From contig CAVSWH010000004.1 of assembly GCA_963731625.1 (NCBI GenBank), forward strand, positions 124,001-188,000: a stretch of 64,000 nt of DNA. Reading direction: 5' to 3'. Positions 1 to 8,808 of this stretch are shown here, one piece after another. Origin of the DNA: PALSA-555 sp963731625 (GTDB lineage Bacteria; Actinomycetota; Acidimicrobiia; IMCC26256; PALSA-555). Within the stretch, counting starts at the first letter, position 1; every line of letters starts with the position of its first letter. The notes under the pieces are model-generated. The model was given only the letters and a program-made list of their open reading frames with translations. It did no database searches and was not told the DNA's origin. Both the position numbers and the translations under genes were made by a program.

Positions 1-241
1 GGCCCAGCCGCTCGGTCGCCTCGTGGACCCCGCTCACCGGGTCCCCGGCGGCGAGGACGTGCGCGCACGTCCACCAGAGCGCGCCACTCGCCGGATGATG
101 CGCAAGCAGCCGGCGACAGACCGTCACGAGCTGCGCCGGGTCGTCGGCGAAGTCGGCGAGGCAGTCAGCCGCCTCCAGCACGAGCTCCTGGTCGTCACCG
201 GAGTAGCGGGCCAGCGCCCGCAGCCGCTCGAACGGCAGCAC
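1..241 (-). CDS. Conserved hypothetical protein, N-terminal part (runs off the window)
   Basis: The reverse frame from GTG at 241 stays open for 80 codons to the window edge. The product begins VLPFERLRALARYSGDD and continues with a helical segment containing LVTVCRRLLAHHPASGALWW. I recognise this as the start of a conserved actinobacterial protein with no assigned function; the LLAHHP-SG-LWW stretch is its most distinctive part. The start lies 5 bases beyond the stop of the acyl-CoA dehydrogenase gene on the same strand, so it is probably the downstream member of that transcription unit. The C-terminal part is outside the window and the function is unknown. Confidence 0.6.
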   Translation of the reverse strand, partial: MLPFERLRALARYSGDDQELVLEAADCLADFADDPAQLVTVCRRLLAHHPASGALWWTCAHVLAAGDPVSGVHEATERLG

Positions 242-246
242 GTCCG

Positions 247-1463
247 CTACCGGCCCGTCGGGCCGGGCGGCTCCTTCGGGAGGCCGAGCACCCGCTCGCC
301 GACGATGTTGCGCATGACCTCGTCCGTGCCGCCGGCGACGCGCGCCCCGGGACCCCGAGGACGAACTCCGCCCAGGCGTAGGTGCCCCACTCGCCACTGT
401 CGGCGACGAGACGTGGGCCGAGCAGCTCGCCGAGCGTCTGCGCGACGCGCTGCATGTTCTGGGTCAGCGCGAGCTTCCCGATCGACATCTCCGGTCCAGG
501 CAGCTGCCCCGCCCGGATCTTCGCCATGGCGCGCAGGTTCGTGTACCGGGCGACGCTGTGGCGGATGTAGATGTCGGCGAGCCGCTGGCGGGCGAGCGGA
601 TCCTCGGCGAGCCCGAAGTGGTCGGCGATCTCGCGCAGCCGCGTCAGACCGACCGACCCGCCGCCGGCACCGCCCCCGCCGATCGCGGCGCGCTCGTTCA
701 TGAGCGTGGTCAGCGCGACCGTCCAGCCCTCGTCGACGTCACCGAGCCGGTGCGTGTCCGGGACGCGCACGTCCGTGAAGAACACCTCGTTGAACGACGC
801 GCCGCCGGTCATCTGGCGCAGCGGCCGGATCTCCACGCCCGGCGCGTGCATGTCTACGAGCAACATTGTCAAGCCCTTGTGCTTGGGCTTGTCGAGCGAC
901 GTCCGCGTGATGATCTCGCCGATGTCGCTCAACTGCGCACCGGACGTCCACACCTTCTGGCCGTTCAGGATCCACTCGTCGCCGTCGCGCAGGGCGGCCG
1001 TCTGGATGCCGGCGAGGTCGGAGCCCGCGATCGGCTCGGAGAAGAGCTGGCAGCCGACGATGTCGCCCCGGTACAGCGGCTGGAGGTACCGGGCCTTCAC
1101 CTCGGGGATCGCGTGCGTCAGGATCGTCGGCGCGACCATCCCGAGCCCGATCGCGAAGACGCTCTGGGACGGGATCGCGTAGCCCGTGGCGAGCTCGCGG
1201 TAGGCCCGGTCGAAGCTCGTCGGCAGCGCCCGCCCGCCGTACTCCTCGGGGCCGGAGATCCAGCCGAACCCGGCGTCGAACTCGACCGCTTTCCACCCCT
1301 GGGCGGCCGCGAGGTCGGCACGCTCCTGCTCGGGGGTCTTCTCCTCGAGCAGCCCCACGCGGTCCGAGCCCTTGCCCCACTCGAACTTCTCCTCCGAGCG
1401 GCGTTCGGCGTGATCGTCGAGGAACGCCTCGGCCTCGGCCCGAAACTCGGTCTCAGAGAGCAC
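247..1463 (-). pseudogene. Acyl-CoA dehydrogenase, one-base frameshift near the 3' end
   Basis: Member of the acyl-CoA dehydrogenase flavoprotein family, which oxidises acyl-CoA thioesters to enoyl-CoA with electrons passed to ETF. Seen: the N-terminal helical domain, the FAD-binding QLFSEPIAGSDLAG and NGQKVWTSGAQ stretches, and the C-terminal helical domain. The reading frame is intact to about codon 370, then the conserved ending (GTDEVMRNIVGERVLGLP) appears only in the next frame. Restoring one G in the G run at 345-348 gives a continuous 405-residue protein ending at TAG 247-249. The start is GTG 1461-1463, chosen because AGGAG lies five bases upstream. The break may be a sequencing error in a homopolymer rather than true decay. 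The exact acyl substrate is not predictable. Confidence 0.8.
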
Positions 1464-1548
1464 GCTCACTCCTGGCTCGCAACAACGCGCCCGATCGTAG
1501 CGGCGGCCGTCCGCGCCACCGCCGAGCGCGGGGTCGCCTGGGCGAGCG

Positions 1549-2772
1549 TCAGGAGACGTGCAGTGTCTGGAGGGCAGTCTGGACGTCCGTGTCCTGGCTG
1601 CCGTTGTCGGCGGTGCCGAAGATGACCGCGTAGACGCCCTTCGATGTCCCGACGATGAACGCCGTCGAGTGAACGGTGAGCTGACCCCCACTGGCAACGG
1701 TGAGGGGCACCGTGCCGGTCAGGCTCAGCCCGCGCGTGCCGGCGATCGTGGCCGGCACGACGACCGCGTTCGGGACCTCGTTGCGGAACGCGCCCTGTGC
1801 CGCGGCGACGTTCGACAGCGCCGACCTCGGGATCCCGAGATCCAGTACCTCCACATTGGACGCGTACCCGAGCGTCCCCGTCGCGACGGCGAGATACTTG
1901 ATGTTCGACGTGGACGTCCCGACCGCGGCCGCCGCCGACGCGAACTGGGGGTTCGCCGACGCGACGTGCTGGATGGCCTGCTGGAGCGTGGGCGACGAGG
2001 GATCGATCGAGAGCCACGCGTCCGGCACGGCGAAGCTCACGCCGGCCGACGAGACGGTGATCGACTGGTACCCCGCGGGCACCTGCGCCGACGACGAGCC
2101 ATTCGGCTTCGCGCCCCAGGTCGTGACGGCGTAGGCGCCGACGACGACACAGCCGACGAGCACGACCGCCGCGAGCGCGGCCGTCAGCCGGTTGCGGCTG
2201 TGGCGCTCCACGCGCCACTGCGCCGCCGAGTCCTCGGCGACGCGGTTCAGGTCGTCGGTCGGCGCGGCGAGCGGCGTGGCGCGGAAGCGCTCCACCGCCT
2301 CCCGGACCGCGTCGCTGTTGGCCGGCGCGGCGGGCGCGGGCGGTGGCGCCACGGGTGGCGGCGCGACCGTCTGCGCCGCGACGGCGGCGGATGCGAGCGG
2401 CGGCGACGCGAGGGGTGGCGGTGCGACGGGCGTCGGTGGGAGGGGAGGCGACGCGAGGGGTGGCGGTGCAACGGGCGCCGGCGCGAGCCGTGGCGGCGCG
2501 GAGGGAGCGGTCGCGACCGGCGCAACGGGTGGTGCGGGCGGGCTCGGCGTGAGCGCAACCGGTGACGCTGGCATCGGCCTCGGCGCGACGTCGCCTGTCC
2601 AGGCCGAGCCGTTCCAATAGCGAAGGCTCGCCGCGTCCTGGGGGTGCGGGTACCAGCCCGCGCTCGGCACGCGACGGAGCTGGTCGCTCCAGCCACCGCC
2701 GTCCCAGTACTGCAGCACCTCGGGGTCTCGCCGGTGGTGGTACCAGCCCGCCGGCGGCGCGGACACCGTCAT
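1549..2772 (-). CDS. Membrane-anchored protein with two DUF2510 domains and a Pro/Ala-rich linker
   Basis: A 407-residue protein. Residues about 5-30 and 38-60 are two copies of the short DUF2510 motif (AGWYHHRRDPEVLQYWDGGGW; AGWYPHPQDAASLRYWNGSAW), a cytoplasmic module common in actinobacterial membrane proteins. A Pro/Ala-rich, low-complexity linker covers about 65-150. One transmembrane helix follows (LTAALAAVVLVGCVVVGAYAV), so about 200 residues are predicted outside the cell; that part resembles lipoprotein-type beta-sheet domains but I cannot name it. The ATG start has AAGGA five bases upstream. Monocistronic on the reverse strand. Function unknown. Confidence 0.75.
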   Translation of the reverse strand: MTVSAPPAGWYHHRRDPEVLQYWDGGGWSDQLRRVPSAGWYPHPQDAASLRYWNGSAWTGDVAPRPMPASPVALTPSPPAPPVAPVATAPSAPPRLAPAPVAPPPLASPPLPPTPVAPPPLASPPLASAAVAAQTVAPPPVAPPPAPAAPANSDAVREAVERFRATPLAAPTDDLNRVAEDSAAQWRVERHSRNRLTAALAAVVLVGCVVVGAYAVTTWGAKPNGSSSAQVPAGYQSITVSSAGVSFAVPDAWLSIDPSSPTLQQAIQHVASANPQFASAAAAVGTSTSNIKYLAVATGTLGYASNVEVLDLGIPRSALSNVAAAQGAFRNEVPNAVVVPATIAGTRGLSLTGTVPLTVASGGQLTVHSTAFIVGTSKGVYAVIFGTADNGSQDTDVQTALQTLHVS

Positions 2773-2828
2773 GACCGTCCTTCGAGCGTTCGCCCTCTGG
2801 CCAAGATCGGCGCCGGCGAGACCCGCCT

Positions 2829-3248
2829 TTAGGTCTCGGCCGGGGGCCCGGGGGCGGCCATCGGCTCGCTCGTGGCGTTGCGGACGTCGCGGAACACGTC
2901 GTCGAGCCGGCTGAGGGCCTCGGCGAGCGCGGGCAGCCGCTCGATGCGGCCCCGCACCTTCAGGCGGCCGCTCGTCGTGGCTTCCTGCGCGCTCATCGTG
3001 CCACGCTGGATCGCCAGTGCCGTCCCGGCGTCGGTCCGCACGACGAGGTCCGCCGAGTCGGTCGCTCCCTTGACGACGCGTGCGCCGTCGCCGTCGAACC
3101 GAATCGAGTAGACGGCCTCACCATCGCGACCGCGGATGCGCTGCTCGACGACGAGTGGCGGAGCGCCCTGCAGGCTCGCGACACCCGGGATGGCACGCGC
3201 GGCGCGCGCGAGGTCCTCGATCCACGCGTCGGAAAGAAACTCGGCCAC
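2829..3248 (-). CDS. SCP2 sterol-transfer-like domain protein
   Basis: A 139-residue protein whose body fits the SCP2 lipid-binding fold: a beta strand set with the SIRFDGDGARVVKG and ADLVVRTD segments, followed by the AIQRGTMSAQEATTSGRLKVRG region typical of the family. Such domains bind lipids or acyl-CoAs in a hydrophobic tunnel; the ligand here is unknown. The start is taken as GTG 3246-3248 because a TACGAT -10 element ends eight bases upstream (3257-3262), the arrangement seen at many leaderless genes in this window. Divergently transcribed from crtE, with about 65 bases between the two starts. Confidence 0.7.
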   Translation of the reverse strand: MAEFLSDAWIEDLARAARAIPGVASLQGAPPLVVEQRIRGRDGEAVYSIRFDGDGARVVKGATDSADLVVRTDAGTALAIQRGTMSAQEATTSGRLKVRGRIERLPALAEALSRLDDVFRDVRNATSEPMAAPGPPAET

Positions 3249-3256
3249 GCCGCCGG

Positions 3257-3262
3257 ATCGTA
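3257..3262 (-). promoter_or_regulatory. -10 element (TACGAT) of the SCP2-domain gene
   Basis: TACGAT read on the reverse strand, eight bases before GTG 3248. No clear -35 is visible. The spacing implies transcription starting at or within a base or two of the start codon. Confidence 0.55.
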
Positions 3263-3301
3263 CCGAGGGTCGGTCGCCGGGGAGCGGGCCTGAGCCCGGC
3301 C

Positions 3302-3307
3302 TACGAT
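3302..3307 (+). promoter_or_regulatory. -10 element (TACGAT) of crtE
   Basis: TACGAT ends six bases before ATG 3314 and there is no Shine-Dalgarno, so a leaderless transcript is expected. It is divergent from the SCP2 -10 element 40 bases away. Confidence 0.6.
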
Positions 3308-3313
3308 CGAGCG

Positions 3314-4393
3314 ATGTCATCGACGGCGCCTCCTCGGCGGAGCACCACCGTCCCGCCAAGCCTGCTCGTCGTCGGGGCACGCGCCGAAGCGCGGATCGTG
3401 ACACTGCTCGACGCCGAGGCATGCCGCTGGGCCGACGTCGACCCCGAGCTTGCCGCGCCGATCCTGGCGCTGCGCGAGCTCGTCGCGGCGGGCGGGAAAC
3501 GCCTACGACCGGCGTTCTGCCACTGGGCGTATGTCGGAGCGGGGGGTGAGCCCGACGCCCCGCAGGTGGTCGACGCCGGCGCAGCCCTGGAGCTGCTGCA
3601 CACGTTCGCGCTCGTGCACGACGACGTCATGGACGGCTCGAACCTTCGGAGAGGCCAGCCGGCGGTGCATCGCCAGTTCATGACGCGTCACGACGATGCC
3701 GGCTGGCGCGGCGAAGCGCGGCGTTTCGGCGAGGGCGCCGCGATCCTGGTCGGTGACTTCGCGTTCGTCTACGCGGACATCCTCTTCGCCGACGCGCCGC
3801 CCACCGCGCGGCAGGTCTTCGACGAGCTGCGCCTCGAGCTGTGCGTCGGACAGCACCTCGACCTCGTCGGCACGGCGAGCGGATCGGGCGACGCCCGCCA
3901 AGCCGCGCGGATCGAGCGCTACAAGTCGGGCAAGTACACGGTCGAGCGGCCGCTGCACCTCGGCGCGGCGCTCGCGGGGCGGCTCGCCGAGCTCGCGGCG
4001 CCGCTGAGCCGCGTCGGCCTGCCGCTCGGCGAGGCCTTCCAGCTCCGCGACGATCTCCTCGGCGTCTTCGGGGACTCCAGCGTCACGGGCAAGCCCGTCG
4101 GGGACGATCTGCGCGAGGGCAAGCTGACGCCGCTCCTGGCCGCGGCGTCGGCGCGGTCCGACGGTGCCGGCGCCGGGGTCCTCCAGCGGGTGGGGTGCCA
4201 GGACATCTCGCCCGAGGAGGTCGCGGCGGTGCAGGCGCTCCTCGTCGAATGCGGCGCGTGCGATGAGGTGGAGCGCGCGATCGCGACGCTCGTCGACGAG
4301 GCGCTCGCCGCACTGGAGCTCGCGCCGATGACGGCCGAGGCGCGTGCCGCGCTCCAAGAGCTCGCGACGTACGTGGCCTGGCGCGACCGGTAG
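3314..4393 (+). CDS. crtE: Polyprenyl (geranylgeranyl) diphosphate synthase
   Basis: Trans-isoprenyl diphosphate synthase of 359 residues, supplying geranylgeranyl diphosphate by adding isopentenyl diphosphate units to an allylic primer. Seen: GGKRLRP near residue 60, the first Asp-rich motif HDDVMD (Asp103, Asp104, Asp107) and the second, QLRDDLLGVFGD (Asp246, Asp247), both of which bind Mg-diphosphate. It is first in a crtE-crtI-crtB operon, with the next start four bases after its stop, so a role in C40 carotenoid synthesis is the natural reading. Product chain length is not proven by sequence. Leaderless start (see the -10 at 3302). Confidence 0.9.
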   Translation: MSSTAPPRRSTTVPPSLLVVGARAEARIVTLLDAEACRWADVDPELAAPILALRELVAAGGKRLRPAFCHWAYVGAGGEPDAPQVVDAGAALELLHTFALVHDDVMDGSNLRRGQPAVHRQFMTRHDDAGWRGEARRFGEGAAILVGDFAFVYADILFADAPPTARQVFDELRLELCVGQHLDLVGTASGSGDARQAARIERYKSGKYTVERPLHLGAALAGRLAELAAPLSRVGLPLGEAFQLRDDLLGVFGDSSVTGKPVGDDLREGKLTPLLAAASARSDGAGAGVLQRVGCQDISPEEVAAVQALLVECGACDEVERAIATLVDEALAALELAPMTAEARAALQELATYVAWRDR

Positions 4394-4396
4394 CCG

Positions 4397-5866
4397 GTGC
4401 GGGTCGCCGTCGTCGGGGCGGGCCTCGGCGGGCTCGCCGCGGCCTGTCATCTGGTGGGGCGCGGACACGACGTCGTGGTGCTCGAGCGCGGCGCGTGCCC
4501 GGGTGGCGTGGCGGGCGTCCTCGCCGAGCAGGGCTACCGGATCGACACCGGGCCGGTCGTGCTCACGATGGCCGACCTCGTCGCCGACACCTTCGCCGCG
4601 GCCGGGGCAGACATCGGCGAGCACCTCACGCTGCAGCGCGTCGATCCCATGTACCGGGCATCGTTCGCCGACGGGAGCGCCCTCTCGGTCCGCGCCGACC
4701 GGTCGGCGACACGCGCTGAGATCGAGCGGTTCGCCGGTCCGCGCGAGGCCGCGGCCTTCGACCGCTTCTGTCGGTGGCTGTCCGAGCTCTACGCCGCCGA
4801 GTTCGGGCCCTTCATCAACCGCAACTTCACCTCACCACTCGATCTCGCGCGCCATCCCGCCGCGCTGCTGGGGCTGGTGCGCCTCGGCGCGCTCCGTCGC
4901 CTGGCGCCGCGGGTGGCCTCCTTCTTCGAGGACGAGCGGCTGCAGCGCGTGTTCTCGTTCCAGGCGCTGTACGCGGGGCTCTCGCCGTACGAGGCGCTGG
5001 CGGTGTTCAGCGTGATCACATACATGGACACCGTCGAAGGGGTGCTGTTCCCCGCCGGGGGGATGCACGAGCTCGCCCGGGGGCTCGCGCGCGCCGCGAC
5101 GACAGCCGGGGCGTCGGTGGCGTACTCGAGCCCGGTGGAGCGCATCCTCCGCTCGGCCGACGGCACGGCGTGCGGGGTGCGCCTCGGCGACGGCACGACG
5201 GTGCGTGCCGACGCGGTCGTCTGCGACGTCGACGTGGCGGCGACGTACCGGACGCTGCTCGGTCTGCCGGCGCCGCGACGCGTCGCTCGGGCCCGGTATG
5301 CGCCGTCGTGCGTCCTGTGGCTCGCGGGCGTCCAGGGCCCGCTGCCGACCGACGCCGCGCATCACAACCTGCACTTCGGACGGGCGTGGCGGGAGGCCTT
5401 CGACGCCGTGCTCCATCACGGTGAGCCGATGCCGGATCCCTCCGTCCTCGTGACCTGCGCCACCGTCACCGACCCGGCGCTCGCCCCGCCCGGCGGTGCC
5501 ACCCTCTACGCCCTCGAGCCCGTCCCGAACCTCCGGGGCCGCGTCGACTGGGCCCGGGAGGGCCCCCAGCACCGTGACGCACTCGTCGCACGGCTCGACG
5601 CCTGGGGCTACCCGGTGCAGGACGTGGCGGTCGAGCGGTTCGTCGATCCCACCGACTGGGCGGCTGCGGGCCTCGAGGCGGGGACGCCGTTCTCGGTCGC
5701 GCACCGCTTCTTCCAGAGCGGCCCGTTCCGGACGGCGAACGTCGACGCCCGGGTCCCACGCTTGGCCCTCGTCGGGATGGGTACGGTGCCGGGCGTGGGG
5801 ATCCCGATGGTCCTGATCTCCGGGCGGCTCGCGGCGGAGCGCGTCGACGAGTGGGGCCGCGGGTGA
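4397..5866 (+). CDS. crtI: Phytoene desaturase, CrtI type
   Basis: FAD-dependent desaturase of 489 residues that converts phytoene to lycopene by successive dehydrogenations. The N-terminus carries the Rossmann dinucleotide-binding signature VAVVGAGLGGLAAACHLVGRG followed by the acidic residue of VVLERG. Near the C-terminus the family signature is present as PGVGIPMVLISGRLAAERV. Length and layout match CrtI rather than plant-type PDS. GTG start three bases after the crtE stop; its own stop overlaps the start of crtB by four bases, so the three genes are translationally coupled. Confidence 0.9.
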   Translation: MRVAVVGAGLGGLAAACHLVGRGHDVVVLERGACPGGVAGVLAEQGYRIDTGPVVLTMADLVADTFAAAGADIGEHLTLQRVDPMYRASFADGSALSVRADRSATRAEIERFAGPREAAAFDRFCRWLSELYAAEFGPFINRNFTSPLDLARHPAALLGLVRLGALRRLAPRVASFFEDERLQRVFSFQALYAGLSPYEALAVFSVITYMDTVEGVLFPAGGMHELARGLARAATTAGASVAYSSPVERILRSADGTACGVRLGDGTTVRADAVVCDVDVAATYRTLLGLPAPRRVARARYAPSCVLWLAGVQGPLPTDAAHHNLHFGRAWREAFDAVLHHGEPMPDPSVLVTCATVTDPALAPPGGATLYALEPVPNLRGRVDWAREGPQHRDALVARLDAWGYPVQDVAVERFVDPTDWAAAGLEAGTPFSVAHRFFQSGPFRTANVDARVPRLALVGMGTVPGVGIPMVLISGRLAAERVDEWGRG

Positions 5867-6714
5867 CGACGCTCGACGAGTCGTACGCCCGGTGCAAGCA
5901 GCTGAACAAGGCGTACGGGACCACCTACTACGCGGCGACGATGCTGCTCCCGCGGGTGAAGCGCCACCACGTCCACGCCCTCTACGGCTTCTGCCGCTAC
6001 GCCGACGACATCGTCGACGACCTGGGTCCCGTGCCGGTGACCGAGCGCGAGCGGGCGCTCAGCGAGTTCGGGGACCGCTTCTTCGCCGACCTCGAGCGGG
6101 GCGACTCCGACGACCTGGTGCTGAAGGCCGTCGTGCACACGGTGAACGCGTTCGACCTGAACCCGGACTGCTTCCGGCGGTTCCTGCGCTCCATGGAGAT
6201 GGACCTGAGCGTCGAGCAGTACGAGAGCTTCGACGACCTGCTCGACTACATGGACGGCTCGGCCGCGGTGATCGGCGAGATGATGCTGCCGATCCTCGAG
6301 CCGACGTCCGGTGCCGCGCTGCGGCACGCCCGTGACCTGGGCATCGGCTTCCAGCTCACGAACTTCCTGCGTGACGTCGGCGAGGACCTTGATCGCGGCC
6401 GCGTCTACATCCCCCGAGAGGACCTCGACCGCTTCGGCGCCGACCCGCGGGCCCGCCGGGCAACGCCGGAGTGGCGGGCGCTGATGAGCTTCGAGATCGA
6501 CCGCAACCGCGAGTACTACGCGTCGGCTGACGTCGGGATCTCGATGCTGCCGCCGCCGTCGGCCCGCTGCATCCGCGCGGCCCGCCAGCTCTACGCGGAG
6601 ATCCTCGACCGCATCGAGCGCGCCGACGGCGACGTGTTCAGCACGCGGGCGCGCGTCCCGACGGCACGGAAGGCGCTGCTCGTCGGCCGCACGGTCCTCA
6701 GGATCGGGGCCTGA
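5863..6714 (+). CDS. crtB: Phytoene synthase
   Basis: Squalene/phytoene synthase family, 283 residues, joining two geranylgeranyl diphosphates into phytoene. The two Asp motifs are visible: YADDIVDD (Asp48-Asp53 region) and RDVGEDLDRGRVYIP, which coordinate Mg-diphosphate. The start is GTG 5863, overlapping the crtI stop in GTGA. The last 17 bases overlap, in antisense, the 3' end of crtZ on the other strand, so the two carotenoid operons converge with no terminator between them. Confidence 0.92.
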   Translation: MTTLDESYARCKQLNKAYGTTYYAATMLLPRVKRHHVHALYGFCRYADDIVDDLGPVPVTERERALSEFGDRFFADLERGDSDDLVLKAVVHTVNAFDLNPDCFRRFLRSMEMDLSVEQYESFDDLLDYMDGSAAVIGEMMLPILEPTSGAALRHARDLGIGFQLTNFLRDVGEDLDRGRVYIPREDLDRFGADPRARRATPEWRALMSFEIDRNREYYASADVGISMLPPPSARCIRAARQLYAEILDRIERADGDVFSTRARVPTARKALLVGRTVLRIGA

Positions 6715-7180
6715 CCGCCCGGGGCGTGTCGTCACGGCCGCGCACGTCGGCCGCGGCGCGCAGGCGTGCCGGCACGACCGGCGCGAGGAACCCGAACGGC
6801 GCGTCGCTGAAGAGGTGATGGACGTTGTGCGCGGCGCGCAGCCGGTGGCCCAGCCGGTCGGGGACGTCCAGCCACGGGACCCGCCGGTGGATCACCAGGT
6901 CGTGCACGATCAGGTAGGAGACGCCGTAGGCGGTGACGCCGATCCCGATCGGGACGAGCACCTCGCCGGCGCCGACCCACACGCCGATCGACAGCACGAC
7001 GATCGTCGCCGCCGAGAACACGACGGGGAACAGGTCGTTCGCTTCGAGCACGCCGCGGGGCGCCAGGTGGTGACTGCGGTGCCAGCCCATCCCGAAGCCG
7101 TGGAAGACGAAGCGGTGGGCAAGGGCCGCGACCGGCTCCATGACCAGGAGGGCACCGAGCGCGAGCAGCGCCGCGGTCAT
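6698..7180 (-). CDS. crtZ: Beta-carotene hydroxylase, CrtZ-like (fatty acid hydroxylase superfamily)
   Basis: A 160-residue integral membrane protein with the His clusters of non-haem di-iron hydroxylases: HRFVFH, GWHRSHH, HDLVIHRR and HNVHH, in the order found in CrtZ. CrtZ hydroxylates the beta rings of carotene at C3 (and C3') to give zeaxanthin. The ATG start overlaps the crtYd stop (ATGA). Last gene of the crtYc-crtYd-crtZ unit, which encodes cyclisation and hydroxylation and converges on crtE-crtI-crtB. The 3' end overlaps that of crtB by 17 bases. Confidence 0.85.
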   Translation of the reverse strand: MTAALLALGALLVMEPVAALAHRFVFHGFGMGWHRSHHLAPRGVLEANDLFPVVFSAATIVVLSIGVWVGAGEVLVPIGIGVTAYGVSYLIVHDLVIHRRVPWLDVPDRLGHRLRAAHNVHHLFSDAPFGFLAPVVPARLRAAADVRGRDDTPRAVRPRS

Positions 7181-7494
7181 GCCCGGGCCTGTTCCCGTCG
7201 GGCCGCGGCGTCCCACAGCAGCATGGCGAGCGTGAGCAGCGTGAAGGCGAAGAGGTAGTCCTCGACCGGGATGTCCCAGGGGAACCGCCACCCGGTCGTG
7301 GCGCTCGCGCCGTAGAGGACGATCGGCGCGCTGAGCTTGGTGAGCCAGCCGTCGACCCCGATCATGAACGCGTACGAGATCGCGAGCGTGATCCAGTACG
7401 CGGGGGTGCGCAGGAGCCCCGTGTGCAGCACGCCGAGCTCGAGGGCCACGACGGCGAGCGCGGCGACGATCGCCGTGGCCGTGTACTCAGGCAT
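7177..7494 (-). CDS. crtYd: Lycopene beta-cyclase subunit, CrtYd type
   Basis: A 105-residue membrane protein with three predicted helices and the lycopene cyclase-domain signature WDIPVEDYLFAFTLLTLAMLLWD. In Gram-positive bacteria the beta-cyclase is a heterodimer of two such short polytopic proteins, and this one is the second half. It overlaps crtYc by eight bases upstream and crtZ by four downstream, so equal expression is likely. Confidence 0.85.
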   Translation of the reverse strand: MPEYTATAIVAALAVVALELGVLHTGLLRTPAYWITLAISYAFMIGVDGWLTKLSAPIVLYGASATTGWRFPWDIPVEDYLFAFTLLTLAMLLWDAAARREQARA

Positions 7495-7807
7495 CGTCGC
7501 CGAGGAGGTGGCGGACCGCGCCGAGCGTGAGCAGCCCGCAGATCGGGATCGTGACGAAGAAGAGGAGCTCCTCGAACGGGACGTGGCCCACGAGGCTCCA
7601 GCCGATGAGGTAGTGCGCGTCGAAGTGCCACTCGTGACGCGCGATCGCGGCGACGTCCCACACGAAGAACACCGCGACCGTGGGCACGAGCACGCGCAGC
7701 AGGCGACCCGGTCGGCGCCACACCCGCGCGCCGAGGAACAGCTCGAGCGGCAGCGTGATGACCAAGCAGGCGAGCATCAAGAGCACGTACTGGTACTCGT
7801 CGCCCAC
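7487..7807 (-). CDS. crtYc: Lycopene beta-cyclase subunit, CrtYc type
   Basis: A 106-residue, three-helix membrane protein carrying the lycopene cyclase-domain motif HVPFEELLFFVTIP. With CrtYd it should form the heterodimeric cyclase that makes beta-carotene from lycopene. The start is GTG 7805-7807; no Shine-Dalgarno or good -10 is evident directly upstream, so the start is less certain than the identity. Confidence 0.85.
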   Translation of the reverse strand: MGDEYQYVLLMLACLVITLPLELFLGARVWRRPGRLLRVLVPTVAVFFVWDVAAIARHEWHFDAHYLIGWSLVGHVPFEELLFFVTIPICGLLTLGAVRHLLGDDA

Positions 7808-7868
7808 GTGTGCATTCTGCCCGCGGCGCGCACGACGCCGCGAGCAGGGACGCGCGCGAGGCCTCCGG

Positions 7869-7874
7869 TAGGCT
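7869..7874 (+). promoter_or_regulatory. -10 element (TAGGCT) of the ABC transporter operon
   Basis: TAGGCT ends nine bases before ATG 7884; no Shine-Dalgarno is present. Confidence 0.55.
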
Positions 7875-7883
7875 CACCACTCG

Positions 7884-8807
7884 ATGCCCTCGGCGACCCC
7901 TGCGATCGAGGTCGCCGAGCTCGCGAAGCGCTACGGCGACGTGCACGCGATCGACGGGCTCAGCTTGCGCGTCGAGGCGGGCGAGGTGTTCGGTCTGCTC
8001 GGTCCGAACGGCGCGGGGAAGACCACGACGGTCGAGATCCTCGAGGGATACCGCGACCCTGACGACGGCGAGGTGCGCGTCCTCGGGCTCGACCCGGTGC
8101 GCGACGGCCGGCGGCTCCGGCCCCAGATCGGCGTGATGCTCCAAGACGGCGGCCTCTACCCGGGCCTGCGACCCCTCGAGGCGCTCGAGCTCTTCGCCGC
8201 CTACTACGACGACCCCGCCGACCCGCAGGCCCTGCTGGAGCAGGTGGGCCTGGAGCACACCGGCCGGACCGTCGTCCGGCGCCTCTCGGGCGGCCAGCAG
8301 CAGCGGCTGTCGCTCGCGCTGGCGCTCATCGGACGACCCACGCTCGTGTTCCTCGACGAGCCCACGGCCGGCATGGACCCACGGGCGCGGGCCACGACGT
8401 GGGAGCAGGTGCGGACGCTGTCGGATCGGGGCGCGACGGTGCTGCTCACGACCCATGCGATGGACGAGGCGGAGCAACTCTGCGACCGCGTCGGCATCAT
8501 CAACGCCGGCCGTCTCGTCGCCGAGGGCACGCCCGCGGAGCTGACGCTCGACGCCGCGGCCGACGAGACCCGGTTCGCCGCGTCACCGGGCCTCGACCGG
8601 GCGTCGCTCGCCGCGGCCCTGGGCGTGGACGCCGACCGGGTGGTCGAGGAACGGCCGGGCACCTACCTGCTGCGCGCCGACGCGTCGCCGGCGCTCGTCG
8701 CCGACCTCGCCGTCTGGCTGCGGGACCACGACGTGCGTCTCGGCGAGCTGCGCAGCGGCCGGCGGACACTCGAAGAGGTGTTCCTGGCGCTCACCCGCGA
8801 TCCCTGA
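7884..8807 (+). CDS. ABC-2 type exporter, ATP-binding subunit
   Basis: A 307-residue ABC ATPase with Walker A LLGPNGAGKTTT, signature LSGGQQQRLS, Walker B LVFLDEPTAGMD and the switch His in TTHAMDE. The roughly 80-residue tail after residue 220 is like that of CcmA/DrrA-type exporters. It is followed one base later by its permease. Because ctaB and a TlpA-like thioredoxin gene lie next door, a role linked to cytochrome or haem maturation is possible, but the substrate cannot be read from sequence. Confidence 0.88.
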   Translation: MPSATPAIEVAELAKRYGDVHAIDGLSLRVEAGEVFGLLGPNGAGKTTTVEILEGYRDPDDGEVRVLGLDPVRDGRRLRPQIGVMLQDGGLYPGLRPLEALELFAAYYDDPADPQALLEQVGLEHTGRTVVRRLSGGQQQRLSLALALIGRPTLVFLDEPTAGMDPRARATTWEQVRTLSDRGATVLLTTHAMDEAEQLCDRVGIINAGRLVAEGTPAELTLDAAADETRFAASPGLDRASLAAALGVDADRVVEERPGTYLLRADASPALVADLAVWLRDHDVRLGELRSGRRTLEEVFLALTRDP

Positions 8808-8808
8808 C

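Noticed and set aside
2340..2520. Tandem repeat array (GTGGCGG-like units)
   Set aside because: It is the coding sequence of the Pro/Ala-rich linker of the DUF2510 protein; periodicity follows from low-complexity protein sequence.
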